Source: Roseibium porphyridii (GTDB taxonomy: Bacteria > Pseudomonadota > Alphaproteobacteria > Rhizobiales > Stappiaceae). From it: 64,000 nucleotides of DNA. The notes under the pieces are model-generated. The model saw nothing but the letters and a program-made list of their open reading frames with translations, made no database searches and was not told the origin of the DNA. The translations under genes were made by a program, and so were the position numbers. The stretch is taken from positions 5,064,001-5,128,000 of the forward strand of contig NZ_CP120863.1 in assembly GCF_026191725.2 (NCBI RefSeq), given 5' to 3'. Below are positions 9,227 to 18,140 of the stretch, piece after piece. Positions within the stretch are counted from its first letter, which is position 1; every line of letters begins with the position of its first letter.

Positions 9227-10777
9227 ATGGTCCATTCGCAAACCCAGGACAAAGTCTTTGAGTTTCTCATGGGTTTGAAGTCTGACGATCCGGAGCGTCC
9301 GGATGTGAAGCGGATCGATACTCATGCCAACGTCATTTTTCTTGTCGGCAGCAAAGCCTACAAGGTGAAGCGCGACGTCAAATTTCCGTTCCTGGATTAT
9401 TCGACACTGGCCCTTAGAGAAGAGGCCTGCAAAGCTGAAATCACTTTCAACAAACCAAATGCTCCACAAGTCTATTTGCAGGCGCTTGCCATCACGGAAT
9501 GCGCGGATGGCACACTTTCGTTCGGCGGCGATGGTACTCCCATCGACTGGGCGGTTCAGATGAACCGTTTTGAACGCCGGAACGAGCTGGACGTGCAAGC
9601 GGACAAGGCAGCATTCGGCGACGCGTTGTGCGAAGACCTTGCCGATATGATGCTTGCTGCACATAACGAAGCCCCGGTTCGTGACGGTGACGGCTTTTTT
9701 GAGGGACTTGCCAGCTATGTCGAACAGAATGATGCTGCCTTCCATGAGCATCCTGATCTGTTTCCTGCAGAGGATGTTCGTCATCTGACGGAGACCTCTC
9801 GAACGGTCCTCTCCTCGCTGCGGGACCTGATCCTTCACCGCGGCGACCAGGGCCTCATCCGCCGGTGTCACGGCGATGCGCACTTGCGCAATATCGTCCT
9901 GATCGATCAGAAGCCGGTGCTGTTCGATGCGGTAGAATTCTCCGACGCCATCGCAACCGGCGACATTCTTTACGACCTTGCATTTCTGCTGATGGACCTC
10001 TGGGAGCGCGGGCAACCCATTGCAGCCAATCGCGTCTTCAACAGATATCTCGACAAGAGCCGATTGGACGATCATCCCGAAGGTCTCGCCGCCTTGCCCT
10101 TCTTCATGATGATGCGCGCGGCCATTCGTTCGAAAATCGCAGCCAGTGCCGCACTTGCGCAGTCGGATCCAAACCTGCGGCAAAGCCAGCAAGAACAAGC
10201 CAGGAAATATTTCCGGTATTCGCTGGAGTTTCTGTCACCGGCCATGACCCGCCTTGTGGCTGTGGGTGGCCTCTCGGGCACTGGCAAAACCACTTTGGCT
10301 TATGCTCTTGCGCCAACCATTGGCCGCGCGCCTGGGGCACGTGTTCTTAGGACGGACGTCATGCGAAAGAAAATCCTGAACATTCCAGAAACCGAGAAAG
10401 CCCCGCCGGAGGCCTACACACGAGACGCCTCTAACAAGGTCTATCACGTTCTGGACGACACTATTCAGTGCGTGCTGGCCGCCGGTCATTCGGCCATATT
10501 TGACGCGGTCTTTGCCTCTGAAAACGAGCGCCGACGCATTGAAGGCATTGCTGATCGCGTGGAGGCGAAATTTCAGGGCCTTTGGTTGATTGCACCGGAA
10601 GCGACATTGAAAGAACGTGTCACCAGGCGACTGGATGATGCATCCGATGCGACGACAGATGTGATCGAGAGCCAGCTGGGATATGAACTGGGCCAATTGG
10701 ATTGGAAGAAGGTGAATGCCGGAGGCAGCCGTCAGGAGACTGCGGAGCGCGCTGAGGCAATTCTCAGGACAACCTAG
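9227..10777 (+). CDS. Aminoglycoside-phosphotransferase-like domain fused to a P-loop kinase
   Basis: 516 residues, ATG 9227 after AAAGGA. The N-terminal part (about 1-330) is an APH-like kinase fold with the Brenner-type motif CHGDAHLRNIVL and a downstream metal-site region VLFDAVEFSD. The C-terminal part (about 340-510) is a small P-loop kinase with Walker A GGLSGTGKTT and looks like a shikimate/zeta-toxin-type kinase domain. This architecture is known as a bifunctional APH/ATP-binding protein and often accompanies universal stress genes. Its substrate is unknown, and resistance should not be assumed. The stop overlaps that of the convergent azlD by four bases. Confidence 0.85.
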   Translation: MVHSQTQDKVFEFLMGLKSDDPERPDVKRIDTHANVIFLVGSKAYKVKRDVKFPFLDYSTLALREEACKAEITFNKPNAPQVYLQALAITECADGTLSFGGDGTPIDWAVQMNRFERRNELDVQADKAAFGDALCEDLADMMLAAHNEAPVRDGDGFFEGLASYVEQNDAAFHEHPDLFPAEDVRHLTETSRTVLSSLRDLILHRGDQGLIRRCHGDAHLRNIVLIDQKPVLFDAVEFSDAIATGDILYDLAFLLMDLWERGQPIAANRVFNRYLDKSRLDDHPEGLAALPFFMMMRAAIRSKIAASAALAQSDPNLRQSQQEQARKYFRYSLEFLSPAMTRLVAVGGLSGTGKTTLAYALAPTIGRAPGARVLRTDVMRKKILNIPETEKAPPEAYTRDASNKVYHVLDDTIQCVLAAGHSAIFDAVFASENERRRIEGIADRVEAKFQGLWLIAPEATLKERVTRRLDDASDATTDVIESQLGYELGQLDWKKVNAGGSRQETAERAEAILRTT

Positions 10778-11109
10778 ACGCCAACAGCTCTCAGACCAGC
10801 TGCGACCAAAGCTGCGCAGAAAACGGCTGCATATTCCTTTTTGAGCTTCACTTGTGCGGCGATGGCCACAACAAGACAGAGGCCGACGGCGATCCCGCCC
10901 TTCAGCACGATCGGAAAGATCGTCGACACGATAATTGCGCCTGGAAGCGCTTCCAGACCGCGCCGAACTCGCGGTGTGATCGACAAACGGCCCATAAGCC
11001 AATACCCGCCGGCGCGAAGGGAATAGGTGACTGCCACCATCCCGATCACGGCAAAAACGAACATCCAGTCCGATGGCAGAATGCCACTTGCTGCGATTGC
11101 CTCACTCAT
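10774..11109 (-). CDS. azlD: AzlD-family branched-chain amino acid export subunit
   Basis: 111 residues with about four hydrophobic helices. ATG 11109 (MSEAIAASGILPSDWMFVFAVIG) overlaps the azlC stop by eight bases, the usual translational coupling of this pair, and is preferred over the longer frame from 11178. The segment SLRAGGYWLMGRL and the end PGAIIVSTIFPIVLKGG fit AzlD. With AzlC it forms an inner-membrane exporter (LIV-E class) for branched-chain amino acids or analogues. Confidence 0.85.
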   Translation of the reverse strand: MSEAIAASGILPSDWMFVFAVIGMVAVTYSLRAGGYWLMGRLSITPRVRRGLEALPGAIIVSTIFPIVLKGGIAVGLCLVVAIAAQVKLKKEYAAVFCAALVAAGLRAVGV

Positions 11110-11803
11110 CCAGGTAAGCTCCCGCAATAGCGCCTGCGACCGCCCCGGTGAAGATGCTCCAGTAACCGCCAACAGCAATCCATGTCAGCCAGGCGACGCC
11201 GCCTGCAATGAGCCAGCTGACCGTCTGGCGCTTTCCCTTCCAGAGCGGCACAAGCAACGCGGCAAAGAAGGCGGGCAGGATGACGTCGAGACCGAATGCC
11301 TTGGGGTCCGTGATCAGGCTTCCGGCGAAATAGCCTGGAATTACCGAGAGAGACCAGACAGCCCAGACAGTCAGACCGCTCCCGAGATACACACCCCAGT
11401 CGCGCGTTCCCTTCTCATATTCGGAAATGGCCAGCAGCCAGTTCAGATCCGTCAGGAAGAACAGAGCGGGGTAAGTCTGATAACCCGGCACCTGCCCGAG
11501 CCAGGGCCTGAGGCTTGCCCCGATCAACAGCATGCGCATGTTGACGGCCCCGGTAACGCCGACCATTGCAATCAGCAATCCCCAGGTCAGTGGCTCGTTG
11601 TAGACCTCCATTGCAACGAACTGGCTGGCACCCGCAAAGACGAGCGAATTGATCATCAGTGTTTCCAGAAAGGTCAGTCCCTTTTGGGCCGCAACCGTGC
11701 CGAAAACGGCGCTCAATGCGATAATGCCGGGGAACACCGGAATGCAGAGCAAAGCGCCCTGAATGCAGCCTTTGAGACTGAGGGTTACATTTTTTTCCAG
11801 CAT
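11102..11803 (-). CDS. azlC: AzlC-family branched-chain amino acid exporter, large subunit
   Basis: 233 residues with multiple hydrophobic helices. The early region SAVFGTVAAQKGLTFLETLMINSLVFAGASQF matches the AzlC signature (two Ala/Gly-rich helices ending in FAGASQF). It is the first gene of a two-gene operon with azlD (eight-base overlap). An AsnC/Lrp regulator often sits next to this pair; none is seen here. The stretch 11804-11922 before the next minus-strand gene has no coding signal. Confidence 0.9.
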   Translation of the reverse strand: MLEKNVTLSLKGCIQGALLCIPVFPGIIALSAVFGTVAAQKGLTFLETLMINSLVFAGASQFVAMEVYNEPLTWGLLIAMVGVTGAVNMRMLLIGASLRPWLGQVPGYQTYPALFFLTDLNWLLAISEYEKGTRDWGVYLGSGLTVWAVWSLSVIPGYFAGSLITDPKAFGLDVILPAFFAALLVPLWKGKRQTVSWLIAGGVAWLTWIAVGGYWSIFTGAVAGAIAGAYLDE

Positions 11804-11922
11804 TGCTGTCCAAGAACTGAGAGGCGGACCGTGCCGCCCGAGGATGGGAGACTATTGCCCATAATCGAACTGAGGACCAATGAATCCTTTTGATCCAACC
11901 ATCACGAAATCTGCTCGCCGAT

Positions 11923-12771
11923 TTAAACCAGAACTCCATAGATCATCCGAAGTCCGGTGAACCCTAGAAAGAGCGCAAATACCAGCTTCAGCTTGGAGGG
12001 ATCGATCGCATGGGCGATTTTCGCACCAAGCGGGGCGGCAAGTGTGGATGCCGGAATGATCAACAGGAAGCCCACCAAGTTGACATAGCCAAGGGAAAAC
12101 GGAGGACGTCCCTCAACACCCCATCCAAACCAGATCGATAGCAATGTTCCAGGCACGGCGATGATCAAGCCAATTGCAGCTGCCGTTCCTACGGCTTTTC
12201 GGATCGGATAATTGAACAGCGTCAGGGTTGGCACTCCAAGCGTGCCGCCGCCAATGCCCATCATGACTGATATTCCACCGATCAGGAAACCGAGCACCTC
12301 CTTGAGGGGCGAACCGGGGAGTTTGTCGGCCAGATGGGAACCGTCCTTTCGAAACATCATGTTGGCTGATACCGCCAGGGCGACGATGCCAAAGACGAGT
12401 GTCAGCGCTCCACCGGAAATGTTGCCCGCAAGCGAGGCTCCGGCGAACACACCGATTGCAATGGCCCACCACCACCGTTTCAGGAGGTCCATGTCGACAC
12501 TGCCACGCTTGAAATGCGCGCGCGCCGAGGATGTGCCGGTTGCCAGGATGGTTGCCAAAGACGTACCGACTGCAACATGCATCAGCACGGAAGGATCGAT
12601 TTCGAGGGCCGTGAACATGTAATAAAGAACAGGAACAATCACGATCCCGCCGCCAACCCCAAGGAGCCCGGCAATGATGCCGGCAACCACGCCTGTGGCC
12701 AGGAGTGCAAGAGCCAACAGGCCAATTGATAATAGGCTGAGATCTTCCAAACCGGCGTCCTTGTTGTTCAT
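11923..12771 (-). CDS. TauE/SafE (TSUP) family membrane permease
   Basis: About 282 residues from ATG 12771 (MNNKDAGLEDLSLLSIG). No good ribosome site precedes it, and TTG 12750 behind AAGGA is an alternative. The first helix motif GVVAGIIAGLLGVGGGIVIVP and the repeat GGISVMMGIGGGTLGVPTL are the paired Gly-rich signatures of the TSUP family, with eight or so helices. Members export sulfite, sulfoacetate or other small anions. The cys genes are over 30 kb away, so the substrate is open. Confidence 0.85.
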   Translation of the reverse strand: MNNKDAGLEDLSLLSIGLLALALLATGVVAGIIAGLLGVGGGIVIVPVLYYMFTALEIDPSVLMHVAVGTSLATILATGTSSARAHFKRGSVDMDLLKRWWWAIAIGVFAGASLAGNISGGALTLVFGIVALAVSANMMFRKDGSHLADKLPGSPLKEVLGFLIGGISVMMGIGGGTLGVPTLTLFNYPIRKAVGTAAAIGLIIAVPGTLLSIWFGWGVEGRPPFSLGYVNLVGFLLIIPASTLAAPLGAKIAHAIDPSKLKLVFALFLGFTGLRMIYGVLV

Positions 12772-12942
12772 GTCGCGGGTGTCTGGGTTCCCGCGCCGGG
12801 CGTGACACCTGCGATTAGACCAGGCTGAGTGATTTTTCCAGCCAAATAACCGTTCAATCCGGCTTATGAGCAACGCTCGGCCTTGAAGTCGAACACGAAT
12901 GCGGACAGTGTTCCAAGGGAATTGACCGGACGAGGAGGAGAC

Positions 12943-13509
12943 ATGTTCGGCCACTGGCTCGCGCTCTATACATTCGCCCAGTTTCGCACGCGGGCGGACG
13001 ACCCTTCCAATGATGCCTTTTTTGCCAACGAACCAGCTGTCTGGGCTGCAATGGAACGCGCGGAGGGTTTCATTGCCCGCTCGGGATACGAAGACGAACC
13101 GGGGACGCAGAGTTGGGGTGAGCAGGTGTTTCCCAAATACTGGGTCGACAACGGAGATGGTTGGGCTCCATCCACCATCTCCCTTTGGCAGGATCTGGAA
13201 AGTGCGCTTGCTGCTGTCTATCGCGGCCCCCATGCGGAAATCCTTCGTCTAGGCCATTTGTTCGTGAAGGACGCCGAAGACTATCCGGCTTATGCCTTAT
13301 GGTGGGTGCCGGAAAACCATCAGCCGGATTGGACCGAAGCGGTCGAACACCATGAGTTGCTGGGTGACAATGGGCCATGTCCGGCAGCTTTTACGTTCAA
13401 GGTGGCCTTCGACCCGAGAGGCCACGAACTTATCGTGGATGGCACCCGCTCAAAGGAAATTGCCGAGCGCAATCGATTGCGTGCCGATCTACCCAAAGCA
13501 GTTCAATAG
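12943..13509 (+). CDS. DUF3291 family protein
   Basis: 188 residues. ATG 12943 directly follows GAGGAGGAG. The sequence has the DUF3291 pattern: a start like LALYTFAQFR, then STISLWQDLESALAAVYRGPHAEILR, then YALWWVPENHQPDWTEAVEHHELLGDNGPCPAAFTF. The fold is related to antibiotic-biosynthesis monooxygenase/dimeric ferredoxin-like proteins, soluble, with no known reaction. It is divergent from the TSUP gene with 171 bases between them. Confidence 0.8.
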   Translation: MFGHWLALYTFAQFRTRADDPSNDAFFANEPAVWAAMERAEGFIARSGYEDEPGTQSWGEQVFPKYWVDNGDGWAPSTISLWQDLESALAAVYRGPHAEILRLGHLFVKDAEDYPAYALWWVPENHQPDWTEAVEHHELLGDNGPCPAAFTFKVAFDPRGHELIVDGTRSKEIAERNRLRADLPKAVQ

Positions 13510-13640
13510 GTATTGTTCATTAATTGATGACTAATTGTCAATTTTTGGCATGATTGTAAAATATTAACTAACAACGATCTTTAGCCCAACGACGCACCAG
13601 CAAAGCAACCCGGTGCCAGGAACTGGGAAAGGATCGAGAT

Positions 13641-14345
13641 ATGAACCAACTACTTCGACCATCCGCCGAACGCGGAAACGCCGATTTCGGCTGGCTGAAA
13701 AGCAAGCACACATTCTCCTTTGGCTCCTACTACGACCCGAAACACATTGGTTTTGGCTCGTTGCGGGTGATCAACGAAGACAAGGTTGCTCCGAGTGCAG
13801 GCTTTCCGGCACACCCGCACGAGAATATGGAGATAATCTCCTACGTCGTATCCGGCGCTTTGGAGCACAAGGATTCGCTTGGAACCGGCTCGGTCATACG
13901 GCAGGGAGACCTTCAGCGTATGAGCGCCGGGACCGGAGTGCGCCACAGTGAATACAACCACTCTGACAAGGAACCGGTCCATTTCCTTCAGATCTGGATT
14001 GTTCCCGAGAAAGACGGCCTGACGCCCGGCTATGAGCAGAAGACCTTCCCCGATGCCGAAAGGCGGGACAATCTTCGGCTGATTGGGTCCCGGAACGGCC
14101 GCTCGGGCTCGGTGGTGATCCACCAGGATGTGGACCTTTATGCCTCGCTGCTGACAGCAGACAAGAGCGTTGCATTTGACATCCGGCCGGGACGAAAGGT
14201 CTGGCTGCAGGTCATCAAGGGTGCGCTTAGCGTTGGTGGGCAGAAACTTTCGGCCGGCGACGGGCTCGGTCTGCTGGAAGCAGGTGAAGTGTCGCTCGCC
14301 GCCTCGCAAAACACCGAGTTCTTGCTGTTCGATCTGTCAACCTAA
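13641..14345 (+). CDS. Pirin family protein
   Basis: 234 residues, ATG 13641. The N-terminal cupin has the metal-site motif FPAHPHENMEIISYVVSGALEHKDS and the family block MSAGTGVRHSEYNHSDKEPVHFLQIWI, supplying the His/Glu ligands. The C-terminal cupin is shorter, as in YhhW-type pirins. Bacterial pirins of this size can act as quercetin dioxygenases or as regulators; activity here is unproven. The flanking gaps (13510-13640 and 14346-14489) show no gene. Confidence 0.9.
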   Translation: MNQLLRPSAERGNADFGWLKSKHTFSFGSYYDPKHIGFGSLRVINEDKVAPSAGFPAHPHENMEIISYVVSGALEHKDSLGTGSVIRQGDLQRMSAGTGVRHSEYNHSDKEPVHFLQIWIVPEKDGLTPGYEQKTFPDAERRDNLRLIGSRNGRSGSVVIHQDVDLYASLLTADKSVAFDIRPGRKVWLQVIKGALSVGGQKLSAGDGLGLLEAGEVSLAASQNTEFLLFDLST

Positions 14346-14489
14346 CCCTGGAGGGCGCGGCCGCCGAGCCGCGTCACTCCTTTCCCATCGCTTTGAAAAA
14401 GCAGGACCTGGCTGACACCTGCTCAAACTGGTCCGCTGTTTTCCGTTTGTCGTAGCACTTCTAAAGCTTGCCAAATCCAGGATTGCCAG

Positions 14490-14795
14490 ATGTCAGAGAC
14501 ACAATCACCTATCATCACGCTGTCGACAGACGGCACCAAGGGGCGATATGCGGCAAAGGTCGATAGCATTGATGAGCCCGCCGAACTTACATTTTCGATT
14601 GTCAATGAGAGCCTCATTATCGCCGATCACACGGCCGTCCCAGACACTATGAGAGGCTTTGGTGTTGGAATGGCACTTGTCGAGCGTTTGATCGAGGATG
14701 CGCGCAGGAAGCAGGTGAAGATCATACCGCTCTGCCCTTATGTGAAGGCGCAATCGCAAAAACACCCCGAATGGTCTGATGTCATTCATAGCTAG
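14490..14795 (+). CDS. Small GNAT-like N-acetyltransferase (YjdJ/CG type)
   Basis: 101 residues, ATG 14490 preceded by CAGGA. It fits the short Acetyltransf_CG family: HTAVPDTMRGFGVGMALVERLIEDAR is the acetyl-CoA loop, followed by IIPLCPYVKAQSQKHPEW, the conserved PLCPY...HPE ending. These are cytosolic and of unknown substrate. The gene appears monocistronic. Confidence 0.85.
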   Translation: MSETQSPIITLSTDGTKGRYAAKVDSIDEPAELTFSIVNESLIIADHTAVPDTMRGFGVGMALVERLIEDARRKQVKIIPLCPYVKAQSQKHPEWSDVIHS

Positions 14796-14840
14796 AGACA
14801 TATTCGACTGAAGTTCCTTTCAGCGAACTCCAATCCAATG

Positions 14841-15365
14841 TCAGCTGCCAGGCGTCACCTGCTCAGGATCGTTTGCACACCCTCTTAGTGCGAAAAGAGC
14901 ATCGGTCAGAGTTGTTCCGGCCTGCTTGAAAATGGCATTCGTCACTTGCGGTCCAGCTTCGCTGAGACCTTGCGCGGCAGTTTTCACATCTGCGAGGTTG
15001 CGATTAAGTTCCTTGAGTTGCTGTGCAACCTCCCAATGATCCTGTTCATCCGGATTGGCAAGTTGATTGGAGATCTGTTCGATCTTGCTGTCCAAAGCGA
15101 CCAGTTTCGTTTTGAACTCTTCCGGTGACACCTGAAGTCGGGCGAGCGCTGCGTCGGTCAGATTTCCAGCTATTTTAGATCCGGCGTTGTCCACACGGTT
15201 CAACACGACGATTGCCAGCACGCAGGCGACGATAACCAGAAGTGCCGTTGCGTTGATCAATGCGAGTAGAAGCTGCCCGGGCAGACGGGCCAGGCGCTGC
15301 CCGAGGCTGGGCCTATCGTAATACATTGACTGTTTCCCATTGCCAGTTTGTGCGCACCGGCTCAT
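14841..15365 (-). CDS. Hypothetical membrane-anchored coiled-coil protein
   Basis: 174 residues from ATG 15365 (AGGA eight bases upstream); ATG 15326 is an alternative giving 161. One strong transmembrane helix (LLLALINATALLVIVACVLAIVVL, about 32-55) is followed by a roughly 100-residue, charged, helical region with heptad-like spacing (SPEEFKTKLVALDSKIEQISNQ), and a C-terminal stretch with one Cys. Topology is probably N-in with the coiled coil in the periplasm. I do not recognise the family. The neighbours (GNAT, globin) give no functional clue. Confidence 0.7.
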   Translation of the reverse strand: MSRCAQTGNGKQSMYYDRPSLGQRLARLPGQLLLALINATALLVIVACVLAIVVLNRVDNAGSKIAGNLTDAALARLQVSPEEFKTKLVALDSKIEQISNQLANPDEQDHWEVAQQLKELNRNLADVKTAAQGLSEAGPQVTNAIFKQAGTTLTDALFALRGCANDPEQVTPGS

Positions 15366-15549
15366 GCAGCCGTTCCTGACGCAGTAAGGGCAATATCACG
15401 CCTGAGTCCCGAACGTCAGGCAACAGCAATTGCCCAAGTCGGGACAGCTAGCTGTGGCTATCCTTGATTGTTTCACAAAATACGGCGCGTTGCGCCCCAC
15501 AGGTGGCCGTTCGCTTAGTCTGCATCAGACACATTTGCCGCGGCGTCTT

Positions 15550-15939
15550 TCATGTGGCCGCGACAGCTGCAAAGGTATCGGTCCAGGCTTCTTTCAGCTC
15601 CGGAGTGAAGGCGTCTCCCAAACCTATCTTGAGCGTATGAAGCAAGGCCTCTCCGACAGTGTCGTAGTGCTTGTCTTTGACACCATAGGAGACGTGTTTT
15701 TGTCCCAGATCCTTTAGCGTTGGCAGGACCGCTTCCAATCGATGCAGGTTGTTCACGGCGACGCTAAGAGTTTGCATCAGCTTTTCTTTTTGTCCGGACA
15801 TGTCTTGCGGAAACATTGAACGAAGTTCCGGAGCGATCTCGAACAGATGATTGTAAAAGATTTCAGCGGCCTCGTCGGCAATCGGGGCGACAAGCACAAA
15901 ACTGTTCTGGACGAGTTGGATTTTCTCTGGTGTCAGCAC
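15550..15939 (-). CDS. Single-domain bacterial haemoglobin (Vitreoscilla/flavohaemoglobin-like globin)
   Basis: 129 residues if started at GTG 15939 (LTPEKIQLVQNSF aligns with the start of Vitreoscilla haemoglobin); an in-frame GTG at 15999 would add 20 residues that do not resemble globin. Haem-pocket residues are visible: the CD1 Phe in RSMFPQDM, a candidate distal Gln in SGQKEKLMQ, and the proximal His in LGQKHVSYGV. The C-terminal reductase domain of flavohaemoglobins is absent. By family it binds oxygen or detoxifies NO. It sits two genes from the secreted cytochrome, but no shared operon is shown. Confidence 0.85.
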   Translation of the reverse strand: MLTPEKIQLVQNSFVLVAPIADEAAEIFYNHLFEIAPELRSMFPQDMSGQKEKLMQTLSVAVNNLHRLEAVLPTLKDLGQKHVSYGVKDKHYDTVGEALLHTLKIGLGDAFTPELKEAWTDTFAAVAAT

Positions 15940-16259
15940 TGGGTCATTTCTCGCCAAACATCCAAAGGCGACAAAGGCTTTTCGGTGCCAAGACTGCACA
16001 ACCTGCTTACGCCGAAGGTGATCTCCTCATTCGCTCAAGACATTGCCTTGGTCCTTTGTGTTTGGCAATGAAAAGGCGCAAACACCGACAGCTCTGGCTA
16101 TCCGCTCAAGGATCAGAACATTCTTGAAAGTGCGCTCTCACGAAACGAAGAGAGATGACAGACCTTGCCGCTTAAAGGCAGGCGGATGCCTTGTGCGCTC
16201 AGGAGAGAAATTTTCATTTTCTTCGAGCACCCGACAAAAAACCAGGTTCTCGAAAAAAC
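15940..16259. other. Non-coding gap
   Basis: 320 bases between the globin and cytochrome genes, both on the minus strand. I find no credible gene, strong terminator or operator; it presumably holds the globin promoter. Confidence 0.5.
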
Positions 16260-17708
16260 TCATTTTCGCGATTTCAAATAAGCGATCAATGCCGCCCGGT
16301 CTTCGGTCATTTTGTAGCCGTCAAAACCCATGACTGTTCCTGGAACCAGGTTTTTTGGAGACCGGAGAAATTCATCCAGTTGCTCCTCGCTCCATGTGCC
16401 CTCGGCCTTGGCGTATTTGAGCAGTGCTGGTGAATAGCGATCGAAGGCGGGGTCACTCGCGATCGGCTTGCCAACAACATCATCGAGAGAAGGGCCGACT
16501 GACTGTTGATTGCTGGATTTGTGGCAAAGTGCACATTGCGCAAAAAGCTGCCTTCCCCTCTCGACCGGATCTTCAATGCTAACGGCGTCGGTTTGAGCGG
16601 TATATTTCGCCCTCATTGCCAGCAACTCTGCGGACTGGGTCTCCGACAGACCGTTTCTGACATCCAACATCGCCATGGCTTGAGACCAGGTCATACTCGC
16701 CTCGATCTCCCCAATTTCAGCCCCAAGGTGCGCAACACGGGCCGTGTCGATACGTTGACCGGACAAGGAAGTTTCAAGAACTCGCATAAGCTGAGCTCTT
16801 ACGGTCAGGAATTCAGGAAATTCACGAGCATTATGCTGGGCAGCGTCCCGCAGCCGATCGATCTGGGAGGGGGTGAGCATTTCCATCACCTGCTTGGCAA
16901 CGGCCCCTCGCTTCACGCCATGGTTGGAATCTATTCGCAATGCCACAAAACCAAAATGCTGACTTGGTTTGCCGACGACTTCAAAATCGTTGAATTCCTG
17001 GGATCCAGTCGTCCAACTCAAGAATCTGGCTGAAACATTCACCAGCTCCTTTTTGTCCGCCTTTGAAAGTTTCTTCAATCTCAGGCTGCCTGCGCCGCTG
17101 CCCTGCTGAGCTTCTCCTGATACGTGTGCCACGCGAATGGCTGTCAGTGCCTGCTTCTGGTCGGTCGAAAGTGTTTGGGCAATGTCTCCAAACGTTTGCG
17201 CAAGCACACGTCCAAGTTCTGCTTCGTGTGACCCGTAATCGCGCCCGAGTTCAATGAAGCGCTCCTTGGTAACCGGTTCAAATGCGAGCAGTCCCTCCAA
17301 GGCACGGTTCATCTCATGGCGCGCTTGTTGCGCTTCTTTCAACGCGTCCATCTGGTCGTGTACCAGCGACACCATTGCAGCGCGCTGCCGCTCGTTCAAT
17401 ACGGACAATGTTTCTTGGGCGATCCGGCTTCGCTTGAGACTGTGCCGACTCGCAACCCTTAGCCCGACGAACCCGAAAAAATTGGCCAATCGGCCGACCG
17501 ATATATAGTCGTTGTTCGCCGAGTTTCCCGTCAGCCAAGTCAACGTTCTTGACGCGACAGCCTCTGTTAGTCGCCGTTCATCAACTTGAATTTTACTGAT
17601 GTCTCGCAGTGCTGCGCTTTCACCCGAGGCGGCAAAACCGGAGGGTGCAAACGATAGCGATTGAGCCAGAAGGCCAATAGACACAATTATTGCGGTGCTT
17701 TTTGACAT
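16260..17708 (-). CDS. Exported cytochrome c with two Spy/LTxxQ-like repeats
   Basis: 482 residues with a Sec signal peptide (about 1-27, ending GFAASGE). Residues about 46-193 and 220-367 are an internal duplication. Each copy has a block like LTWLTGNSANNDY / LSWTTGSQEFNDF, then FFGFVGLRV / HFGFVALRI, then a long amphipathic helical stretch with LNERQ, LSTDQ, LTPSQ and LSETQ, resembling Spy/CpxP LTxxQ helices. Residues about 383-482 form a class I cytochrome c domain with CALCH (392-396) and a likely axial Met in GTVMGF (460). It would lie in the periplasm. The combined role is unknown: perhaps a redox-linked sensor or chaperone. Confidence 0.8.
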   Translation of the reverse strand: MSKSTAIIVSIGLLAQSLSFAPSGFAASGESAALRDISKIQVDERRLTEAVASRTLTWLTGNSANNDYISVGRLANFFGFVGLRVASRHSLKRSRIAQETLSVLNERQRAAMVSLVHDQMDALKEAQQARHEMNRALEGLLAFEPVTKERFIELGRDYGSHEAELGRVLAQTFGDIAQTLSTDQKQALTAIRVAHVSGEAQQGSGAGSLRLKKLSKADKKELVNVSARFLSWTTGSQEFNDFEVVGKPSQHFGFVALRIDSNHGVKRGAVAKQVMEMLTPSQIDRLRDAAQHNAREFPEFLTVRAQLMRVLETSLSGQRIDTARVAHLGAEIGEIEASMTWSQAMAMLDVRNGLSETQSAELLAMRAKYTAQTDAVSIEDPVERGRQLFAQCALCHKSSNQQSVGPSLDDVVGKPIASDPAFDRYSPALLKYAKAEGTWSEEQLDEFLRSPKNLVPGTVMGFDGYKMTEDRAALIAYLKSRK

Positions 17709-17872
17709 GAAACTACTCGCGATTTGAAGAGCAATTCCATTTGGTTATAAACTCGTCACGTCGCACACTTATGCCAACGCTGGAGCAAACTGTAACAAGT
17801 TGTACTCAGGGTGGTCATGCAATCGAAGCTATTTGCATCGACTCGGCATTTTGTAAGGCGTTTTATTGAAGA

Positions 17873-17949
17873 TGGTACAGACGAGTGGATTCGAACCACC
17901 GACCTTCGGAGCCACAATCCGACGCTCTAACCAACTGAGCTACGTCTGC
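17873..17949 (-). tRNA. tRNA-His (anticodon GTG), lacking G-1
   Basis: On the minus strand the acceptor stem GCAGACG (17949-17943) pairs with CGTCTGT (17883-17877). The gene has the D-arm AGCTCAGTTGG, anticodon loop with GTG, and T-arm GGTTCGAATCC. The discriminator base is A73 followed by an encoded CCA (17875-17873). The base before G1 is T, so the usual G-1 is absent, and position 1:72 is G-U. This matches the unusual tRNA-His described for many alphaproteobacteria. Confidence 0.93.
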
Positions 17950-18066
17950 ATAAGGTCGTCAAAGTGGGGCGGACAATACTCGTCCGAACCGCCATTTGCA
18001 AGGCGTCTTCTAACGCCGTTTCTCTTCTCCGGCAAGCGCGAATTTTGATGAAAAAACCTGCCTGTT

Positions 18067-18099
18067 GAAAAGCAAATGCCCGAGGCAAAGCCCCGGGCA
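18067..18099 (-). terminator. Rho-independent terminator of the first phasin gene
   Basis: On the minus strand TGCCCGGGGC (18099-18090), loop TTT, GCCTCGGGCA (18086-18077; one G-T pair), then ATTTGCTTTT. It lies about 40 bases after the phasin stop. Confidence 0.8.
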
Positions 18100-18140
18100 C
18101 ATGTCGGTTCTCCGCGGTCTGACCGCAGTATCAACTTGGA

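Noticed and set aside
9146..10198. 350-codon open frame on the minus strand
   Set aside because: It is antisense to the APH/P-loop fusion gene, whose motifs are clear; the antisense protein has no recognisable domain.
11027..11893. 288-codon open frame on the plus strand
   Set aside because: Antisense to azlCD; low hydrophobicity, Gln/Pro-rich composition typical of a shadow frame.
13541..13560. TTGA...TCAA arrangement before the pirin gene, considered as an FNR box
   Set aside because: The half-sites are ten bases apart instead of six, so it does not fit an FNR/FixK site.
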